A DNA stretch of 10,862 nucleotides from an uncultured Lachnospiraceae bacterium (GTDB taxonomy: Bacteria; Bacillota; Clostridia; Lachnospirales; Lachnospiraceae): assembly GCA_949346185.1 (NCBI GenBank), contig CASGVX010000047.1:1-10862 (forward strand). Reading direction: 5' to 3'. Each line of letters begins with the position of its first letter. Position 1 is the first letter of the stretch. Under the pieces are notes generated by a model, which was not told the DNA's origin, made no database searches, and saw only the letters and a program-made list of their open reading frames with translations. The position numbers and the translations under genes were made by a program. Shown piece by piece: positions 6,906 to 10,862 of this stretch.

Positions 6906-6939
6906 CTTGTGGCTATGGGGATAGCGGAAAGGTGGGCGT

Positions 6940-8091
6940 ATGGAGATTAGAGAAGGTTTTTTGAGGACAGAGCTGGGGGGCAGGGCATATGTGCTTCCCT
7001 TTGGACAGAATATTGCGGATTGCTGCGAAGGCATTTCCCTTAATGAGACGGGGGAGCTTCTCTGGCGGGGGATGGAGTCCGGCTGCGGCAGCGAGGAGCT
7101 TGTGCGCTTTCTCGGGCAGACGTATGGTCTGCCTGAGGAGATGGAAGGACGGCTGAAAGAAGACGTGGAAGGCTTTCGGAAATATCTGGCAGAGATGGGA
7201 ATGCTGCAGGGGGGGGAGGGGGAGGAATATGGATGGAATCCATTGTATTTTTCCTCAGGACCGCTAAAGATTGCTTATAAGGGGCCTGAAGTGGTGTATC
7301 AGAAATATTTCCAGCAGTTTGCCTGCGGGGAGGGGGAGGGAGACTTGACGGTGCAGATTGCCTGCATGCCTCCCAGACATCGCATCAATGGCAGGGTGAT
7401 TTTGCGCAATGGGGAAGTGGTGCTCATCGACGGGGGGAGTGTGTATATATTTCTTTTTCCTGGTTTTCCCGTGCTGGCAGAGATGCATGTGAGAAAGGAT
7501 GGCACCCATGCCCTGTTGTTTTGCGAATATGATTTGATCGACAGGGATGCTGAGGATATCTTTCATGCCATTCGCTTTGCCGTCCTAGTGGCGGCCAGCG
7601 AGAGGGGGCTTTTTTTCCTGCATTCAGCATCTCTTCTCTATCGGGGGCGAGCATGGCTGTTTTCCGGAAGGTCTGGCGCTGGGAAATCTACCCATGCCAA
7701 TTTATGGAGGGAGGCCTATGGCGTGGAACTTTTAAATGGAGACCTGAACATGCTGGGGATAGAGGAGGGGGCAGTGATGGTGTATGGACAACCTTGGTGC
7801 GGAACCTCTGGCATTAGTACGGAGAAATCCTATCCCCTAGGGGGGATTGCCTTTTTGAAAAAGGCTTTGGAAAATTCCTGCGAAGTCCCCGAGACATCAG
7901 AAAAGATACTTGCTATGGTTCAGAGAATGATTTCTCCGGCTTGGGAGGAGGTGTTATTGAGGAGGAATATCGCCTTTGCGGAGAAGGTGGAGAGGCACTG
8001 CCCTGTCTGGCGGCTGTCCTGCCGTCCGGACAGGGAGGCGGCCGCAGTGATGAAAAATACGGTGGACGAAAGCCTGGGCACAAGGGAGTGA
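6940..8091 (+). CDS. PqqD domain fused to HPr-kinase-like P-loop domain
   Basis: This 383-residue protein has two parts. Residues 1-90 are PqqD-like: 'AYVLPFGQNI' (16-25), 'SLNETGELLWRGM' (33-45) and a closing helical stretch 'DVEGFRKYLAEMGML'. From about 105 to the end is an HPr-kinase/PEPCK-like domain: 'FFLHSASLL' (225-233), P-loop G243-RSGAGKST-251, 'ELLNGDLNML' (263-272), 'VYGQPWCGTSGI' (281-292) and 'YPLGGIAFLKK' (298-308). In relatives the acidic motif usually reads N-D-D-L; here it is N-G-D-L, retaining only D268. HPr-kinase-like proteins phosphorylate lasso precursors in some clusters (paeninodin type), so peptide phosphorylation guided by the fused recognition domain is plausible but inferred. 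The domains are joined by a Gly/Glu linker encoded by a G8 tract at 7209-7216. AAAGGTGG precedes the ATG. It is second in the ABC transporter operon. A metabolic small-molecule kinase is the alternative. Confidence 0.82.
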   Translation: MEIREGFLRTELGGRAYVLPFGQNIADCCEGISLNETGELLWRGMESGCGSEELVRFLGQTYGLPEEMEGRLKEDVEGFRKYLAEMGMLQGGEGEEYGWNPLYFSSGPLKIAYKGPEVVYQKYFQQFACGEGEGDLTVQIACMPPRHRINGRVILRNGEVVLIDGGSVYIFLFPGFPVLAEMHVRKDGTHALLFCEYDLIDRDAEDIFHAIRFAVLVAASERGLFFLHSASLLYRGRAWLFSGRSGAGKSTHANLWREAYGVELLNGDLNMLGIEEGAVMVYGQPWCGTSGISTEKSYPLGGIAFLKKALENSCEVPETSEKILAMVQRMISPAWEEVLLRRNIAFAEKVERHCPVWRLSCRPDREAAAVMKNTVDESLGTRE

Positions 8092-8144
8092 TGGATCTGA
8101 TTGAGGAATAGTGGAGGGAAATGAATATCGGTTGCGAAAAGTAA

Positions 8145-8168
8145 CCGGCAAACTCCTTTTTTTGCCGG
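8145..8168 (+). terminator. Hairpin after the transporter/kinase operon, possible terminator
   Basis: CCGGCAAA (8145-8152) and TTTGCCGG (8161-8168) form a perfect 8-bp stem with an 8-nt loop, about 55 nt after the fusion gene. No run of T follows, so as an intrinsic terminator it is weak; it may act with Rho or as a 3' stabiliser. It also lies inside the possible PqqD remnant. Confidence 0.35.
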
Positions 8169-8182
8169 AGGTAGAAAGTTGC

Positions 8183-8211
8183 TTGCATTCCCATGAGAAT
8201 TTTGCTATAGT
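8183..8211 (+). promoter_or_regulatory. Sigma-A-like promoter of the Gly/Ser-rich protein gene
   Basis: TTGCAT (8183-8188) and TATAGT (8206-8211) are spaced by exactly 17 bp, matching four and five of six consensus positions. Transcription would start near 8218, leaving a leader of about 105 nt before the chosen ATG. It separates this gene from the upstream operon. Confidence 0.6.
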
Positions 8212-8324
8212 ATTGTCATGAGCAAAGGGGAGGGTCTTGTGGCTTCTCGCCGCTTGGAAGAAAAATGTTTGCATGCAGTTGGGCAGAAGCCAGCAGGGCT
8301 GGCGATGCAGAAATGAGGAATGTT

Positions 8325-8936
8325 ATGGCTGGAATTGACAGTATAGATGGGACGCTGTATTATCAGTGGCTGATTAATAATAATTCCACAAGTACGATGC
8401 TGAATGCCATCTCCGGGACGGATTCCCTGAATGGCGTCAGTGGCTTGGGAGGTTTAGGGGGTCTGGGAAGTCTGGGCTCTGCCGGAACCATTGGCACATC
8501 GGGCACCAGTTTTGCCAGCATATTGCAGAACTATATGTCTGGGACGAACGCTGCGGATTCTCTGGCGGCAGCATCCATGGCGGATAAATTATCCGGGATT
8601 TTGGAGGAGGCGGCAAAGACGGAAGATACCAGCAGTTTGTCATATCGGACGGCTCAGGAATTGTATGAGTATTTTTCTAATCAGGCATCGGTGCGAGTCA
8701 ATTCTCTGCTGGGGAATAGTGGGGTCTCGGAGTCAGTGGCGGGTTCCCTTCTGGGAAAAAGCAGCGCCGGGGCGGCGAAGAACTCTCAGGGGACTGATTC
8801 TGGCAGTTCCAATGGGGGGAATCAAATATCTGGGATAGATGCCCTGAATCAGCAGATGATGAGGGGGCAGGAGATTGACTTCTCAAAGATTGATGCGGCT
8901 GTGGAGAACGCTTTTGCAGAGAGTGCGTTGATATAG
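8325..8936 (+). CDS. Gly/Ser/Ala-rich protein of unknown function
   Basis: I do not recognise this gene. From the ATG at 8325 it encodes 203 residues. Other in-frame ATGs lie at 8265 and 8313; I favour 8325 because AGGAA (8316-8320) is just upstream, though 8265 with a weaker GGAAG cannot be excluded. The N-terminus reads 'MAGIDSIDGTLYYQWLINNN', followed by a Gly-Leu-Gly/Ser tract (about residues 36-58), a more ordered middle with possible helices ('MADKLSGILEEAAK', 'YRTAQELYEYFSNQA'), a Ser/Gly/Asn-rich linker and a C-terminal 'NAFAESALI'. No signal peptide, membrane segment or cysteine is seen in this form. It has its own promoter and terminator. The low-complexity composition suggests a structural, surface or secreted role. 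It is next to, but not clearly part of, the PqqD/kinase cluster. Confidence 0.7.
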   Translation: MAGIDSIDGTLYYQWLINNNSTSTMLNAISGTDSLNGVSGLGGLGGLGSLGSAGTIGTSGTSFASILQNYMSGTNAADSLAAASMADKLSGILEEAAKTEDTSSLSYRTAQELYEYFSNQASVRVNSLLGNSGVSESVAGSLLGKSSAGAAKNSQGTDSGSSNGGNQISGIDALNQQMMRGQEIDFSKIDAAVENAFAESALI

Positions 8937-8941
8937 TGAAT

Positions 8942-8958
8942 GGCTGCGAATAGCAGCG
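8942..8958 (+). repeat. Dispersed intergenic motif, copy 3
   Basis: GGCTGCGAATAGCAGCG begins 5 nt after a stop codon. It contains the small inverted repeat GCTGC-GAATA-GCAGC and matches the copy at 5077 at 14 of 17 positions. Confidence 0.4.
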
Positions 8959-8982
8959 ATCCATCAGAAGATAATTGAATAT

Positions 8983-8994
8983 CATCAATTGATG
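8983..8994. repeat. Perfect 12-bp palindrome CATCAATTGATG
   Basis: A perfect 12-bp palindrome lies between the Gly/Ser-rich gene and the terminator. It may be a protein site or may simply add to the structure of the 3' end; no specific function is evident. Confidence 0.25.
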
Positions 8995-9003
8995 TAAATA
9001 CAT

Positions 9004-9029
9004 AAAGGGCAGCCTTCGGGCTGCCCTTT
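9004..9029. terminator. Strong bidirectional hairpin terminator
   Basis: AAAGGGCAGCC (9004-9014), tetraloop TTCG and GGCTGCCCTTT (9019-9029) form a perfect 11-bp GC-rich stem with an A-tract on one side and a T-tract on the other. It sits between two convergent genes, the Gly/Ser-rich gene ending at 8936 and dpaB ending at 9057, so it can serve both directions. Confidence 0.85.
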
Positions 9030-9056
9030 CCCCTTCCGCTCGCCATATGCATTGCA

Positions 9057-9656
9057 TTAGGCAAAGGGAGATTGGATTACCGGCTGCAGCTGTCTTCCGG
9101 CGAGAGCGGCCTCGATGGTTTCCGGAATAAGGTCTACATGGGCAATCATGGAATTGGTTTTCTTTTGGTAATTATCTTGGCCGAAGGGCACGAAATAAAT
9201 ATTCTTCGTGTTCATCAGAGAACCGAGATTTTTGAAATTCATTCCCAGGGCATCATTGGTGGAAATGGATATGATTAGAGGCTTTTCGTTTCTCAGATGT
9301 GCTTTGGCCGCCATTAGCACCGGGGAATCCGTGATGCCGCTGTTTAACTTGGCCAGCGTGTTTCCGGTGCAGGGGGCGATTATCAGGGCATCCAAATATC
9401 CCTTAGGGCCGATGGGCTCTGCCTCGGGAATGGTGAAGATGCCGGGATGCCCGGTAATATCCTGCACGGATTTTACAAATTCATCTGCCGGCTGGAAACG
9501 GGTGTCCATCTGGCTGCTGTGCTGGGAGAAAATGGGAACGATTTGATAATTCTGTTCTGCCATTTTTTTCAGCACTTCGAGGATTTTCTGGAATGTACAA
9601 AATGAGCCGGTTATGGCAAAACCTAATTGAATAGGTGGTTGGTCGTTTGGTTTCAT
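9057..9656 (-). CDS. dpaB: Dipicolinate synthase subunit B
   Basis: This 199-residue protein is a member of the flavoprotein (Dfp/UbiX-like) fold: 'LGFAITGSFCTF' (11-22) at the first strand, 'LIIAPCTGNTLAKLNSGITDSPVL' (91-114) as the nucleotide-binding loop, and 'NIYFVPFGQDN'. These match DpaB (SpoVFB). With DpaA it makes dipicolinic acid from a lysine-pathway intermediate in the mother cell; the acid is loaded into the spore core as the calcium chelate and gives heat resistance. Its ATG lies 18 nt after the dpaA stop, with AAGGA upstream, so the two are cotranscribed. The length is as expected (about 200). The gene ends just before the bidirectional terminator. Confidence 0.92.
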   Translation of the reverse strand: MKPNDQPPIQLGFAITGSFCTFQKILEVLKKMAEQNYQIVPIFSQHSSQMDTRFQPADEFVKSVQDITGHPGIFTIPEAEPIGPKGYLDALIIAPCTGNTLAKLNSGITDSPVLMAAKAHLRNEKPLIISISTNDALGMNFKNLGSLMNTKNIYFVPFGQDNYQKKTNSMIAHVDLIPETIEAALAGRQLQPVIQSPFA

Positions 9657-9674
9657 AGGAGTGTGTCCTTTCTA

Positions 9675-10463
9675 TCAACATAGAGTTTTGGTTATTTGCT
9701 CAAAAATAATTTCGGCGGAGGTCTTTGGGGAATATTTTCCTGGCAGACCCGGGCAGTGCTTTGCCGTAATGCCTTTCTGGATGCAATAATTGAAATCACA
9801 ACCGCCGGGTTTTGAGGCGATGTCGATAATCACAGTATCTTTCCGCAGCTGGTCGATGACCGAGGAGGTAAGGACTAGGGCTGGCGCAGTGTTGAAGATG
9901 AAATCATAGCCTGCGTAGGAGGCATGCTCCTCATATCCGCAGGCATATGCTTTTGCCTTTGCCAATTCGTCCCTAGTGGATACCCAGACATGGCAATCCA
10001 GCCCCTGCAGCTTGTGGGCAAGGACTTCGCCACATTTTCCGAAACCGATAATCAGACAGTTGCTGCCGTGGAGGTTGATGTCGCTGGCAGTGATTGCTTG
10101 GCAGATGGCGCCCTCGGCGGTGGCAACAGCATTTTTCATGGCGACGGATTGGAATTTCATATAGTCAATCGTTTTGATTTGCCTTTTTGCGCAAAATGCC
10201 AGAAAATCCTCTGGCAGATTGCCGCCCAGAACGATATGTTCCGGGGTGAGCCGGTCTTTTATTTGGGAAAGGAGGCTGGAGGGTGCCGGAACAGGCAGCA
10301 GCACGAAGACGGCATGTTCCTCTTCCGGAATCTCTGTCGCTTCCACATCCAAATCGGGAGTGCTTTCTGCTAGAATCACCTGATGACCCGCATCGGATAG
10401 GAGCGCGCCTAAGTATTTCTGCCGCCGGTCAATTTCTGGTTGCTGGGAAAAAGAGTGTAACAT
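9675..10463 (-). CDS. dpaA: Dipicolinate synthase subunit A
   Basis: This 262-residue protein has an N-terminal 'DRRQKYLGALLSDAGH' (12-27), 'NAVATAEGAI' (111-120), a Rossmann NAD(P) motif 'CLIIGFGKCG' (136-145), 'IIDIASKPGGCDF' and a C-terminal 'PGLPGKYSPKTSAEII', all typical of DpaA (SpoVFA). It is the reductase partner of DpaB in dipicolinate synthesis in the mother cell late in sporulation. It is about 35 residues shorter than Bacillus SpoVFA, and the usual first strand with the GGD motif is weak here ('MLHSFSQQPEI'). The start is nevertheless firm: AGGAGG (10470-10475) stands 6 nt before the ATG. It heads the dpaAB operon. Confidence 0.93.
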   Translation of the reverse strand: MLHSFSQQPEIDRRQKYLGALLSDAGHQVILAESTPDLDVEATEIPEEEHAVFVLLPVPAPSSLLSQIKDRLTPEHIVLGGNLPEDFLAFCAKRQIKTIDYMKFQSVAMKNAVATAEGAICQAITASDINLHGSNCLIIGFGKCGEVLAHKLQGLDCHVWVSTRDELAKAKAYACGYEEHASYAGYDFIFNTAPALVLTSSVIDQLRKDTVIIDIASKPGGCDFNYCIQKGITAKHCPGLPGKYSPKTSAEIIFEQITKTLC

Positions 10464-10568
10464 GCCATTCCTCCTTTTATGCTTGGTTCAAGATTCTTAG
10501 AGGCTTCTCGCCGTTGCAATGCATTCTGAATCCCTTTTCAGGGCGTGTTCAGATGATGTTGCACTAAC

Positions 10569-10596
10569 TATCATATGCATCTGGATTCGGAAAGGT
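10569..10596 (-). promoter_or_regulatory. Sigma-K-like promoter of dpaAB
   Basis: On the minus strand CATATGATA (10569-10577) fits the sigma-K -10 consensus CATAnnnTA exactly, and ACC (10594-10596) lies 16 bp upstream as the short -35. SpoVFAB is a known sigma-K-regulated, mother-cell operon in Bacillus, which supports the assignment. The predicted leader is about 100 nt. Confidence 0.6.
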
Positions 10597-10614
10597 TACT
10601 ATTCACGGTAAGCC
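10594..10614 (-). repeat. Dispersed intergenic motif, copy 4
   Basis: On the minus strand the core CGTGAATAGTAACC matches the core of the copy at 5077 at 12 of 14 positions. It lies between the divergent dpaA and fprA-like genes and touches the putative sigma-K -35. Confidence 0.35.
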
Positions 10615-10643
10615 TTTACATTCTTAGGCAAAAATGGTATGAT
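10615..10643 (+). promoter_or_regulatory. Sigma-A-like promoter of the FprA-like gene
   Basis: TTTACA (10615-10620) and TATGAT (10638-10643) are spaced by 17 bp and each match five of six consensus positions. Transcription would start about 45 nt before the ATG. Confidence 0.7.
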
Positions 10644-10693
10644 ATTTTTCGTGAAGTTTTGGAAAAAATGCAATGGAAAGGCATAGGTATTTT

Positions 10694-10862
10694 ATGATGA
10701 ACGTAACGATTTCGGATGCAGTGAAGTACATAGGGGTGGACGATACCACCATTGATTTGTTTGAGAGCCAGTATGTGGTGCCGGAGGGGGTTTCCTATAA
10801 CTCCTATGTGATATTAGATGAGAAAGTGGCACTGATGGATACGGTGGATAGAAGGGGCATGG
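10694..10862 (+). CDS. FprA-like A-type flavoprotein (flavo-diiron), partial
   Basis: The first 56 codons are in the window and the rest lies beyond the edge. After 'MMNVTISDAVKYIGVDD', residues about 23-50 read 'FESQYVVPEGVSYNSYVI' and 'EKVALMDTVD', matching the start of A-type flavoproteins ('FE...P.G.SYN.Y...DEK..L.DTVD'), whose N-terminal metallo-beta-lactamase domain holds a di-iron centre and whose flavodoxin domain follows. Such proteins reduce oxygen or nitric oxide in anaerobes and protect against oxidative or nitrosative stress. Two adjacent ATGs (10694 and 10697) are possible; GGAAAGG and a nearer AGG lie upstream. Everything about the C-terminal domains is unseen. Confidence 0.8.
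   Translation, partial: MMNVTISDAVKYIGVDDTTIDLFESQYVVPEGVSYNSYVILDEKVALMDTVDRRGM

Larger units (their letters stand above)
8111..8221 (+). pseudogene. Possible PqqD N-terminal remnant (36 codons)
   Basis: Starting at a GTG, this short reading frame encodes 36 residues in which 'YRLRKVTGKLLFLPE' (6-20) fits the F/Y-x-L-R-x-V-x-G-x-hhh-x-P start of PqqD-like proteins, as in both real PqqD modules here. After the Pro the similarity ends and a stop follows. GAGGAA lies directly upstream but too close for a good ribosome binding site. It begins 19 nt after the PqqD-kinase fusion and overlaps the next gene's promoter. It could be the broken start of a third PqqD gene, a tiny leader-like peptide, or chance. 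Confidence 0.22.

Noticed and set aside
5022..7034. A 670-codon open frame on the minus strand opposite the ABC transporter
   Set aside because: It covers the whole, clearly real transporter gene antisense, has a composition rich in His, Pro and Arg typical of reading the complement of a coding frame, and shows no recognisable motif.
8121..8144. A 7-codon frame just after GGAGGG downstream of the PqqD-kinase fusion
   Set aside because: The Shine-Dalgarno is only 2-3 nt from the ATG and the peptide is too short to interpret.
8241..10513. The 12-mer GGCTTCTCGCCG occurring at 8241-8252 and 10502-10513
   Set aside because: A few identical 12-mer pairs are expected by chance in about 11 kb, the flanks do not match, and no role suggests itself.
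1..10862. CRISPR arrays, tRNA or rRNA genes, insertion sequences and attachment sites
   Set aside because: No direct-repeat array, no tRNA or rRNA signature, no transposase and no paired terminal repeats were seen on either strand.

Overview
The window looks like a chromosomal segment from a spore-forming, low-to-mid GC Clostridia, most likely Lachnospiraceae. The evidence is two sporulation loci (a SpoIIM-like membrane protein and the dipicolinate synthase pair dpaA/dpaB), an FprA-type flavo-diiron protein at the right edge, strong AGGAGG ribosome binding sites and sigma-A-like promoters. The family assignment is an inference from gene content and style, not from a database search.

Layout, left to right. 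(1) 1-1136, minus strand: the N-terminal 378 codons of a family-5 (Opp/Dpp-type) solute-binding protein that leaves the window. It is divergent from (2) a SpoIIM-like gene (1352-2002, plus). Their shared intergenic region holds two perfect short inverted repeats. (3) 1993-4903, minus strand: a four-gene operon encoding an S24/S26 signal-peptidase-like protein, a family-2 glycosyltransferase, a PF14907-type nucleotidyltransferase and a stand-alone PqqD-like protein. (4) 5136-8091, plus strand: a divergent two-gene operon encoding an ABC exporter (fused membrane and ATPase domains) and a PqqD domain fused to an HPr-kinase-like domain. Operons 3 and 4 are driven by back-to-back promoters whose -35 boxes occupy the same base pairs. 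(5) 8111-8936: a possible PqqD-like N-terminal remnant, then a Gly/Ser/Ala-rich protein of unknown function with its own good promoter, ending at a strong hairpin terminator. (6) 9057-10463, minus strand: dpaA-dpaB behind a sigma-K-like promoter. (7) 10694 to the end, plus strand: the start of an FprA-like gene.

The centre of interest is the divergent cluster at 1993-8091. PqqD-like domains normally present ribosomally made precursor peptides to modifying enzymes. HPr-kinase-like and PF14907 nucleotidyltransferase proteins are known companions of lasso-peptide and other RiPP clusters. Here there are two PqqD modules (perhaps three), a kinase-like domain, a nucleotidyltransferase, a glycosyltransferase, a Ser-His signal-peptidase-like protein and an exporter. 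The window contains no radical SAM enzyme, no asparagine-synthetase-like lasso cyclase, no lasso transglutaminase-like protease, no LanM/YcaO and no convincing precursor peptide. This may be a RiPP-like tailoring and export cassette that acts on a substrate encoded elsewhere or on an unusual substrate. The Gly/Ser-rich protein next door is one speculative candidate.

All assignments are by reading motifs in the translated sequence. No homology search was run.
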